A stretch of DNA of 64,000 nucleotides from assembly GCA_030248225.1 (NCBI GenBank), contig JASANE010017530.1, positions 124,001-188,000 of the forward strand, in the 5' to 3' direction. A program made the translations under genes and the position numbers. This stretch comes from Trileptium ribeirensis. Taxonomy: Eukaryota > Nematoda > Enoplea > Enoplida > Thoracostomopsidae. Positions 28,201-40,200 of this stretch are shown here, in pieces; the first letter of the stretch is position 1; the number at the start of each line of letters is the position of its first letter. The notes beneath the pieces were generated by a model. It saw only the letters and a program-made list of their open reading frames with translations. It had not been told where the DNA came from and searched no databases.

Positions 28201-31200
28201 CTCCTCGATTTAATCATATTCTCAATAAAAGACACATTGGTGAAGGCACATAAAAGCTTCTGAATGCTTTGCCTTTATAGGTGTGTTATTGAATGCACCA
28301 CCTATATCCAAAAAGACTCCCATCATTGACCTGGACATACTAAAGCCATGTTCTCATGGCTTACAGTGTTTTGCAACGCCGTTACCGTACATTTGCCAGC
28401 AACATAAGCATGCTGATTACACTAAGCTGACTCTCTGGTAGTATTTTCTCCCGTAAAAATCTATCCATAAGCCCCCATGTTTTTAACAAAAACGAGGACA
28501 GGCTTATTGGCCGATAAGTCTCCGGGTCCATATAGCTATCCTTCCCCGGCTTCGCAATGAAGACCATTCTAGCAACAACCCACAATGCCCAAATATAAGC
28601 AATCATATGTCCATTTTTGTATAGTTCCAATAAGAACCAATAAGAAATCTATAATAATATCAACACCTATTTGTAGATATACTGGGTAGATTCCACAAAT
28701 TTCAGGTGCCTTGTATGCTCCGAAAGAGGCAATGGCCCACCGTAGTCTGCTCTCCGCGATTATAGCGTTTGCCAATTGCCGACTTTCAGTATTTCCTCCC
28801 TTACCGGAACCTCTGTAAATGATGCCACTGTCCTTAACACAACCAGGAAAATGTTCACTCAATAGGAACCAGTGCACTTCACCCGCTTCATCACCTCGGT
28901 TGCCAGTGCTGTCAATCAATGCACTAATATCCCTTGTCCTTTCTTTGACATAGTATTACTGCTCACGACATTGTCGCAAAATTTACGCCATGATTTCTGT
29001 TTCGCCATGCGTATAGCATATTTATACTCACGTTGCATCAACCTATATCTGTCCCAGTCACCAGTTGTTTTAAACTTGATATCACGTCGATATAGTCGCC
29101 GACTTCTAACTTTGAGAGATTAAATTCCTCAACCCAACATTTCGGCTTGCGGTCTGGCCCCACATGTTTTTGGTATAGAGTAGCCGCATCACCTATAAAT
29201 GCCGTTCTAATTTAACAGCAGCTAGATCAAGATCCACTTCTGTACAACCAATTTCACCGCACTCACACATTCGTGCTTCTAGATTGTCCAAGAAAATGTC
29301 CTTTCTAATTTTCCTCTTATTTATCATCCAAGTACTTGTGCTAAAGATCTCCCCATATCCGAAACAAACATATCTGTGACCAGAGAAAGAATTTTCCAAC
29401 GATACATACCAGTCTTGCAAGTCAATTTTCCCCCTAGTGAGGGTTAAGTCAAGAACTTCACACCTAACTGCATTTACAGACGTTGGCACCGTCCCTACGG
29501 TAGCAATCTCTAGTCCCACAGTAGCAGTATATTCCAGCAGCGCCTTCCCTCTGGGATTGTTGTTGGTACTTCACCATACCACATTGTGAGCATTGGCATC
29601 ACACCCTATTATAGCTAATAGATTTTGCCTTATGCTGCGCTCCACAACATTCCTAAGTCCCACAGTGGGAGGAGCGTCTGGTGCATCATAAGGCAAATAC
29701 AGCAATGACACAAGAATCCTTTCACTGTCGCCACCAGTATTAGCCTGCATCATAACTGCAGTGCAACCCCTAGGACTTAAATGTGTCGGAAATAAACTAT
29801 GTAAATCCTTAGATACCAGAATTGCAGTACTAGGCTGCTCATCATCCTTTTTAAGATTCCCTGAAGATTAGTAAGTTGTTTCGTCAAAGTATCAAATCCG
29901 CCAGTCTAAGAAACACCACTAACCTCAATTTCCGTTCAGAATCGGGTTTATGATCTAATACGATTTGTTTAGGGTCTGAGTTGTAACGTCTTGCCATGTT
30001 CTGCATTGAGTCCAATCCTACTTCTATGCGTTTTGTGTATAAATGGAGTCCCATAAGGTAGACCGTGCATATTGCCGGATACGCATCGTATAATATGATG
30101 TCCGGAAATACAGACAACCAACGTACTTTGAAGTGAAGTTTGTTCACAGAACTGAAACACTGGAACAGAGATGTGGATTCCATATGAACGCTGTCCCTCT
30201 GATCTATAAACGAGAATCTACGTGATTTAGCTTAGTTGCCCACCGTAGACAGCAGTAGTAGGCTGACATCATCGTTTCATACTTTAATATTGCTTATTGT
30301 ACACAAGGAAGTGTCATTGTTTATCTTATTTAACTGTCTTATTTTATTTCTTTTTTTTTCTGTGCGCTTTGGTCATATGGTTTGTGTATAACATAAATAA
30401 ATGTTTTTCGTAAATCTCGATCCTTAGTACTATCTTTGTTCTGTTGCTTGTTTCAAAACTATTCTATTCTTCATTCACTTTATTTAGGTTCACCTTGTTT
30501 GCATGCGGCATAATTATTTTTGGAGCAGAAATTGGTTATGGCATGCAGTATGTCCCCATAAACTATACAGTTACGGACAGAAATGTAAAGTAAATGTTTG
30601 GCTAATTATTGTTCCTTAAAAATTAGCACATGGTCAAATTGCTAATCCCGAGGTGTTGGCCAATTTTTACCTTAGAGCATAGGTGTCGACAGAACTGAGG
30701 TTACCCTCAAGCCACATTAAAAAATTAGCACATGGTCAAATTGCTAATCCCGAGGTGTTGGCAAATTTTTACCTTAGAGCATAGGTATCGATAAAACTGA
30801 TGTTACCCTCAAGCCACATTAAAAGATTAGCACATGCTCAAATTGCTAATCCCGAGGTGTTGGCCAATTTTTACCTTAGAGCATAGGTGTCGATAGAACT
30901 GAGGTTACCCTCAAGCCACATTAAAAAATTAGCACATGGTGAAATTGCTAATCCCGAGGTGTTGGCCAATTATTACCTTAGAACATAGGTGTCGATAGAA
31001 CTGAGGTTACCCTCAAGCCACATTAAAAAATTAGCACATGGTCAAATTGCTAATCCCGAGGTGTTGGCCAATTTTTACCTTAGAGCATAGGTGTCGATAG
31101 AACTGAGGTTACCCTCAAGCCACATTAAAAAATTAGCACATAGTCAAATTGTTAATCCCGAGGTGTTGGCCAATTTTTACCTTAGAGCATAGGTGTGGAT

Positions 31201-34200
31201 AGAACTGAGGTTACCCTCAAGCCACATTAAAAAATTAGCACATAGTCAAATTGTTAATCCCGAGGTGTTGGCCAATTTTTTACCTTAGAGCATAGGTGTC
31301 GATAGAACTGAGGTTACCCTCAAGCCACATTAAAAAATTAGCACATGGTCAAATTGCTAATCCCGAGGTGTTGGTCAATTTTTACCTTAGAGAATAGGTG
31401 TCGATAGAACTGAGGTTACCCTCAAGCCACATTAAAAAATTAGCACATGGTCAAGTTGCTAATCCCGAGGTGTTGGCCAATTTTTACCTTAGAGCATAGG
31501 TGTCGATAGAACTGAGGTTACCCTCAAGCCACATTAAATGTCGATAGAACTGAGGTTACCCTCAAGCCACATTTACGCCCTAGGAATAATTTAACGAGAA
31601 TTGGCATAAATTAGAGGGGAAATTTGAAATGCTAAAAATTTCAGGCACTTGTCCCCGGAACCATGTAGCACCCACTTAATCCAAACGGAGTTTCGACCCC
31701 TATGCCGTGCATTGTATTTCTGTCCGAAACTGTTAAGGCGGAGTGAAAATTGTTGATCTTTTAAGGCACGTAATAGTGTGCCCCCTTGCTTGCGTTCTTT
31801 CGATAGCTTTATGTAGTTTGAAGCGGCTATATTGCGTCAAACGATATGTAATTATTATCCTGTGCGGTGTTGAAATATTTTTATGTAAAGTTTTATCGAG
31901 TCCTGATTAAGAATTGATAAAATTTTACTAACAGTTCTGCGCGAACATATCGTTCGGGCCTACAGCCTCGAATGTCGTTCGTCGACTATTTGCCAGAAAT
32001 AGCGAATTTTCAAATTTAACCCCTTCGTTGCTTGTTTTTACCTTACAATGAGTGCCTTGCCAAGTTATGAAGCATGCTGGTTTTGCTATCTAAAAAACCC
32101 AGCTTGACTATATGACATTTCATGGTGTTTCAAGGGTTTTACGGTTAACGAACCGTTTTCCAAAATGTAGTGACGCGTATCTTGAGTCCGACATGCATAT
32201 TTCAAGCTTTTTCACGGAGTGTCAATGGGTTTGGGATCAATGAACCTGATTTCCAGAATATAGTCTGTCTTCAGTTGTTTGGTTAAGTATTGCGTAGGGA
32301 TCATCAAGAATTGTGTATAACGGTTTCCCGATAGGCTGAATACGATGGCTTGATCATCTGCAGTCCAGCAAGAGTATCTTAGGCCTTTTCAGACGTTTTC
32401 GATGGGTTTAGTTAGGGTCAATGAACCCGATTTCCAGAATATAACCTGTCTTCAGTTGTTTGATTACATATTGCGGTGGGGATACGTCAATCACAGCCTG
32501 TTATATGCGATAACTTAAAAATGAAGCCACGCTCGCCTTCGCTTGCCAGATATTAGTGTATAATTAGAGTATTGTGTTCCTGCGATACTACTACACTTTC
32601 CCTGTCACAGTGCTGATTATACTTTATTCTTGGTGTTCAAAGCTAATTGGTTTCAGTGATTGTTGGTCTTGTGGCTTCTTAAAAACTCAAACTTCCTATC
32701 ATCACATCATGGAACCATTTTAGTGAGACTGGCGATGTGTAATACTGCTACCTGTGTGGTGAAAATGTACGCGACTGAAATTGTTGCGCCTCCCCCGTTC
32801 CACCGTTCACTTCGAAAATTTTTCGGAGGTTTCGTTAGACGGTTTTTTAGATGTGGCTTTATCAAGTACTGTATATTATAGCCCATGGGTGTACCTGGCG
32901 AACATTTTTGAGTTTTTTCTGGACCTGTACCCTAATCTGATTGTACCCGCTAGCACCTGAGTTGTACCCGGTGTGTATGTACATTTTTAAGTTTAATACC
33001 CTTTACCTGCATCGTTCTGTTTTGGCGCTTCCACTTTTTTGTGTGCGATATGCTGTCTCGCTCAGAATGAAGACAAATTTTTTATTAACAACTTATTAAT
33101 TTTCGAATATTCATGGACGAATTATGATCACAACTAAAGTCCAGTTATCGGTGCAGCCCACTATGTATTGCTAATTAATGAATTCTGACTGTGTGAGTAC
33201 AACGAGCGAAAGCGAAGAATTTTCACTGGCCAGAGTGGTAAATTTCGACGGTGTCCATTCTGGGGTTTTTAAGTGACATGCATAATTCAACTTTGTCTGG
33301 GTGCATATTCACTCATGCGATAGCTTGTTCGAAAGCTCGAAATCTCTAGTTGTGCCTTTTAGTTACGCACGAAGCCCGATTCCATCATGTTCCCCTGAAA
33401 AAAGGCCTTGGGTCGGGTCCGGAAGGGGACCAAATATTCACGTTATTCACTGTAACTCGACAACCGCATATCAGAGTCAAATTTAGCTCATTTTCAAGAG
33501 CAAATAAGTCTGTAAATATGTATATAGTGCTTTGTCATGCGGCTCTCTTAAAATGCTGGTCAAAACGGGTTCTAAACTGGGTCCATGGAATCCAAAATAC
33601 GCGAAAATGGGAATATCTCTGCAATCGAGCTATATAGGTATGTTTGATCTCATTTTTTGCTGCAATTCATCTATTGCTGCTACTGTCATTATTTTGCCGC
33701 AAAAATTGGGTCAAAAAGATCAAATCTCTCTAAATTACATAATTCAATACTAGCAGAATTCACCACCTTGGCGATAAGACAAGCAATAAGTTTATATCTA
33801 GTTTTCAATGAATCGTCCGAGAAAGATTTGCATTTATTTTTCGTAGCATGGTTATACGGCCATATGGCACACGAAAACCATCACTGAAATTGCATTTTTG
33901 GGTTCGTTCAGCTGCTACTATCTGCTATTATAGTTATAACATCAACGATAGTACAATGTCCACCAGAAATAGCTGTCGCATTGATTTTAAGCAAGTAATT
34001 TTTGAAATATCGAAAAAGTTTTAAAATATTAATAAAATTTTATTTTAGAACCAATTTCACTCTAAAACAAATTGCGAGTGAGTTTCTAGCGAGCGACAGT
34101 AATTTCTGGCGAATATTGTGCATGAAAAACACAATGTAAGCTATATCATCACAAAAGTACTTACAGAGGCGTTGCAGGCTCATCAAAACTGAAGGGGCCG

Positions 34201-37200
34201 CAACACGATGGAGAGGTCCTTGTACTTTACATTAAATTTGTTATAAATCCATCAGTTATTATCAATTACATATAGATTTCGATAGATAAAAATGCTAAAT
34301 TATTGCACAAAAATTATTTACAGTACCCGCCAAAAATGACTCTCGCTCGCTCACGACTCGCTCGAAATAAATTTGTTCTAAAAATAGAATTTATTATTAA
34401 TTTAATAATTTTGTCGAAATCTCGAGAGAGCCACTTGCTCGCATCGAAATGCGATCGTATTTACATTCTTTGTAATCCAAAGCTATACTGGGTTCTATCT
34501 TCTATGAGATTCTAGAAAAACTAATTAGTACGTGATGTAAGTGCTTCAATATTAAACTTTAACATGGTGTATATGGCTATTTGTCTGATTTTCAGCAACA
34601 TTTTTGTTGTATTTGGTAGCATATAATATAGTTTTGTCTCTTACACTCAAATTACATTCCATGACATTTGAGAGAAGCATTCTTTGATTTTTGTGCCACC
34701 ATATATTTATTTAAAATTCAACAAAATTATACTGCTTGAAATTTTAAAGAATTACTTAAATTTTGGAAAGATGTGTAAAATTTTTCATGGAATAGTTCTT
34801 TACATTTTAAAAGAATATCTGGTGCTGCAAAAATCAAAGAATAGTTCTCTGTCAAATTTCATGGAAAGCATTTTGAGCGTACTTTGCGTTGTCCGTAATT
34901 CTATTTTTTCTTATTAATCAAAAAACTATGGTATAACTAAATAATTTAGTTATTATGCATTGTAGAGATTTGTAATGTACGGCTAGTTTACTCGTTCAGA
35001 TACTACCTTTCCGTTGAGGTTGTCACAATCTTTGTTTGTGTAAATTTTCAAAGTACAGTATTCGCCAATAATGAGTGCAGTTCGTTCGAAATTCGTTTGA
35101 TAACTACTTCAAAATTTTGTTCGAGAAGTGTTCGAAAACTTGGCGCACTTTTTTAATTTTGTCGAGAGCTGTTCGAAAAGTGTTCCAGGTTTGTTCGATT
35201 TCTGTTCAATGTTCGTTCGTTCGAAAGATGACACTCATTTCTGGCGAGTACTATACACCGCGCTATGTATGTACATACAAACCGTGACTGCTGTTGGTAT
35301 GCTTGGACGTCATAGGGTTGTGGCTGGTCGGTTCATCCCATGTCTAGGGCTGTAAAAGTGAGTCTATAGCAGATGGGTGCGAATTAATTTGGAGATTAGA
35401 AAAATCTTGGACTAATACAACAACATAACGCAACAGTAATCGCCCGAAATGTGTTCATGGCTCCAGATTTTGCTCGTGACTAGTTCTAAAAGCATGTAGG
35501 ACTTCCTTATTAGTTTTAGTAGTAATAACTTCGACCGAGCCATTCGGTTGGAAATTGTTTGCTATACAATGTGACAGTCACTTTTCTGGCAATTTACTGT
35601 ACATTATCTTCATCCACGACGATAATTTTCTCAGATTTTGTTTTATTCTATCATATTCTATCGTAGCTACGTTTACAGTTTATTGAATAATACTGATTTA
35701 TGTGTTTTTTTAAAATTTCGATAAAACGTATTTCGAGGTACGTCAGGGCTTCACAATATGTTTTTTGGATTCAAAACGTTAAAGTCAGCGGCTGTTTATG
35801 TAGAATTATAGATTATTTAGCTAAATTTTTCCAATACATAGCTGTAAAATCAGTGTGACGGTTTCTCAGGATTGACCAGTTCTAATTCATCAGTGATGGT
35901 CAAAACAGTAGTTAGTCCACACGTTTAGTCATGTTTGAGTATGGCGGTGTCTTTAGAAACTTAACTTCTACTCAAGATTTAAAACAACCGCGACGTGAAA
36001 TAATTCCATTTTGACAGACATAACACCAGTGATAATACGATAGGGAACATTTACGTTGGTTGGGGCCCGAAATCTGGTAGGACTAAAGCCAATTGCAAAA
36101 GTGAGGGTCTAGATGGACTTCTGTGGACGAGAGAAAACGTCAATGTCATAATTTCATTGACTTTGTCTTCAAAATCGTGTTATATCAAGATAGTGGAAAC
36201 TTTTATTTTATATATATTTTAGGTGCAAGGGCTGGCTTCATGTGGTCAGGCCTGTAATTGTCTGACCGATGTCCAAATGTGTTACTACATGTTTTGTTAG
36301 TACTGTTAAACTTTGGTGTTTCAGATGATAATCAATACAGAATGGGGCGCTTTTGGCAGCGACGGTGCATTGGACTTCATTCGAACCGAATTCGACCGCG
36401 AAGTGGATCGTCTTTCGGTGAACCCTGGGAAACAGATGTAAGCGGTTTTGTTTTGTTCTTACATTGTAAGCGAGCATCGAGTGTACAAGAAGCGAAGTAT
36501 TTTACAGCTTAGTTTTTTAAGCTAAGTTATCACAATGTTGAGATAATCGAGATAGTTTTGACGCGAATATAATAACGATGTTATTGAATTTTATATCCAA
36601 ATAAATAAAATTATGTCCAAATTTTTAGGCTCGGCCCTGCCCGAACTGTGCAGCGACTGTTCAATAATGTGCTTAATATAATAAAAGCATTTTTTACAGT
36701 TGCAATCAGAATTAAGTGCTCAAAAATCAAACAAAAGTGCCGATCGTTTTGCGATTAATTTAACGAGATCGATCGGTTAAGATTTCGTTTGCGTTCGATT
36801 TTATGTGAACTTAATTCTGATTGTAACTGTATTGTTGAATTTAAGCCTGTCAAGTTAGTTATAGCGAAGATGTATCGACAGAAACAAAGTACTCAGAATA
36901 CATTATGCAATATGCATGGTGACTATATAGAATACAATATGCATGAATGTGACTCATAAATTCATGTTTAGATAAATGAATTTGAACAAAACCTTTTTGT
37001 TCGAAATGATAAATGGCATTGGCACGTTTTATGGATCAAGACGGGGTCCGATTGAAAAATGGCATTGGCACGTTTTATGGATCAAGACGGGGTCCGATTG
37101 AAAAATGGCATTGGCACGTTTTATGGATCAAGACGGGGTCCGATTGAAAAATGGCATTGGCACGTTTTATGGATCAAGACGGGGTCCGATTGAAAAATGG

Positions 37201-40200
37201 CATTGGCACGTTTTATGGATCAAGACGAGGTCCGATTGAAAAATGGCATTGGCACGTTTTATGGATCAAGACGGGGTCCGATGAGATGTGAATAATCTAA
37301 CAGATGAAACTTTCTTACGTACGGTATTGTGCGTTGGGATAATTTTTTGCGCCAGTCAAATCGAAGTGGGATAGCTTGATGCTAACTCGTTGTACTAGCC
37401 GTAATTCGGAGAAGACGTCACCAGCATGCTAAAGAATGATCAGAGACAATACGTCATCAATCTGAGCAAAGGGCGTATTTTATAAATACCACTTTTGAGA
37501 TGATCATTCAAAATTTTAAGTGATGAATTATGTTGGTTTAAAAAATATTCCTAAAGACAGAATTCAAAGCTTTTTTGTCAAAAACACAGCCAAACAGTTT
37601 TACAATGTACATATATTCAGCTTGCGTTGCAACATCATTCTCGTGATTGTCCAGATATTACAAAAAGAACCTGAGGTAAGCCATTAGCTTAGAATCGCCA
37701 AAGATCACAATGTGGTTGCGATATTAAGTATGCAAAGGGCGTAAGTTTGCTCCATACTGAATATCATAAGGCGCGTTCACACGCTCAAATTTTGAACCCA
37801 AAATTTGAGCAAAAAGTTTGAGCGTGTGAACACGCCTTAAGGGATACGGACAAAAAGTAATGTTTCTTACTTTCAGTAATTGTCAATGCTTCAGTGTTAC
37901 TAAAGGGGTATCATCAATATTATGAACAAACAAAGTATTCAGTACCCACCAATATGATTTAATATAACGACTCGAGCTGAATACACAATTCCTTATTTAC
38001 GCGTGCAATGTCCATGTTTGTTTGTATTATATTTGTTTATGTTTTCTTGTAACGCCTAACTTTTGGGGGCCTCGACTTCGTGATTTTTTGAAAATCGGCG
38101 GCTCATTCCGACTCAGGACATAGCCTTACTCAAGCGAATTAGCGAACATCGGGTGTACATGAAACGAGTGTGAATAACATGTTTCAAGTGTTATATTTTT
38201 GGGTGTCGCACGTTATCATGGTGTTATAGCATGTTTTCTGCAGCGCTCATCTATGGGGCGTATGGGTCATTTCACGAAACCATGTCATTTAGTCGTGGGG
38301 GCTACATCGGCACTTTTTTGGCCCATAGCACCAGTCTTTTGGAAGGAAATTTAACACCGCTGTGAGATGTAGTAATAGCATGTCCGACGGTCATAATGAC
38401 GTATGGTGGACCCTCATTATGTATGTACCCCTAACATAGCAGGAGCCAGAGGCCCTCAACCCGGGTTGGCCAAATGAAGCCAAAAACATATGTCCCACTA
38501 TAAACGTTCGCCGTATAGCTAGCACGTGATACATATGTGTGTTTTTCATTTCACTGTGATCCTTTGGTATTTGCTAATTTTTCCAAAAAAACTTGGGAGT
38601 AAGCATCGACACTGAACCTGACGTCAAGCTTCCGAAAAAAATTTTCGTGACATGCAGTTTCCCCGACCAAGGTCAAATCTGGCAGCTTGCATGCGCTGGT
38701 AAATAACGTCAAATTGCACTAGCGCCAAAAATGCTATATAACGTCATCGTAATCAGTACAGGTGTTATTGAAAAAAAAGAATATCAGCGTCTGTCCACGT
38801 GTTGTTTGATTATGAGGTCGTAGGTCATAAAGTGCCAAAATTGTGGTATACAAAATGTACCCCCCCCCGACCTACCGAAAATTAAATTTTAAAAAGCCAT
38901 ATTTTGCGTACAGTTTTACAATAGGCCGGATAGAAACATAGTAACGCCCCACTAGAATCGACTATGTATTAAAATTTTTTATGGAAATGTAGCCCCCCCC
39001 CCCCGACCTGACGTGTTTACCCCCCGACCGCATGTTAAGAAACCGAATGTCGTAAGACTCATATTAGTATATAGGTTCATCATAATTGCACCATGATATG
39101 TGGCCGTGCTGTTAACTGGGTAGCTAGGGAACCCTTCTGCCTGACCGCACATCTATTCTTCGTATTGCCCTTGGTACCATCACCTAAATGTAGGCTAATC
39201 GTACATCAATTGTGTTTGTTTTACAGCAGCAGCGTGTTAAAATAAATCTAGCATCTCTAGAAGTAGCCAAAGTTTCACGCAATGTATGTTGTAGGAAGGT
39301 GTAGCCCCCGTCCGACCTCAGGTGTAGCCCCCCTGCCGGAGTTATTTTAGGCCCTCCCAGATAGGGGTCAGTAAAGGGAAAAATTTACTGACCCCTAAGG
39401 GGTCATTTCGGAAACTAGCGGTCATGACATCCTTAAGGGGTCAGTAATTTTATAAAAATTAATACAATATATTTTTTCTTTCAGGTGTCCCAACATACCT
39501 CTGTGGCGCTGATTTTTTCAGTTTTGGCCATAATATTTATATATACATGCATAATTTAGGTTTGGTGACAAAAATAATTGATCGTTTAGCCTACGATATG
39601 CCTGTATATATTGTTACGTATTTCAGACTTACGTTATACAGGTTTTTAAAATCGAAATATTACCGTTTTTACAATTTAACAATTTTTTCAGTCATTTTTA
39701 AATTTTCTAGTGACCCTTAAGGGGTCAATTTTTTGAAAAAAACGTAAATTTAAAGGGGCCGTTTTTGCGAAAAAGTAGGGGTCGGTGTCTAGGGGGAGCC
39801 GATCCTTGGGGTCGCCCCCCTTCCTCTCCTCTAAAATAACCCCGGACCTGAAGTGTAGCCCCCCCCCGACTAACACATATCGGGGGTGCCAATTTTTACA
39901 AGGCCTAAGGATCTGCCTTAAATTTTTTGTCGGACATCCCCCACTCATGGTTAGTTTGTGAGCATAAAATGGTATCAGTAGGTGCTGTCTCTTTTGCGCT
40001 AGAAAAACTTCTGCGATAGGCTTGTTCTAAATTGGTATTTTTTGACCATAAAAGAGTACTAGCTGCACCAATTTTAGGTGGCAAGTGGCTTCACTGTGAC
40101 CCTTTTGGTCCGAAATTGCATACAAACAGACCATGGTTCACATGTCACTACGTCACCCTACAGAATAATGACTTATTTCGGATTAAAATTTCACCGCCAT

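Larger units (their letters stand above)
26141..29880 (-). mobile_element. Decayed non-LTR retrotransposon (LINE), antisense in intron 6
   Basis: Read on the minus strand, it carries in order an APE-type endonuclease (GCDANAH), a reverse transcriptase, an RNase H (FTDGSK, SDSQAA) and a C-terminal Cys/His cluster. That order fits the I/LOA/Jockey-related group of RNase H-bearing LINEs of invertebrates. Frameshifts and stops break every domain, and no long frame survives. The 5' end is uncertain; a frameshift near 29845 is the last point I can follow. It is not expected to be active. Confidence 0.9.
22624..36324 (+). other. Hexokinase intron 6 (13.7 kb)
   Basis: The intron is GTGAGT...TTTCAG. 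It contains the MITEs, retrotransposon, satellite and dispersed repeats listed separately. The stretches 25315-26140, 29881-30565, 31735-33190 and 34440-35050 show nothing that I recognise, apart from a diverged 185-bp duplication at about 32200-32470. Confidence 0.6.
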
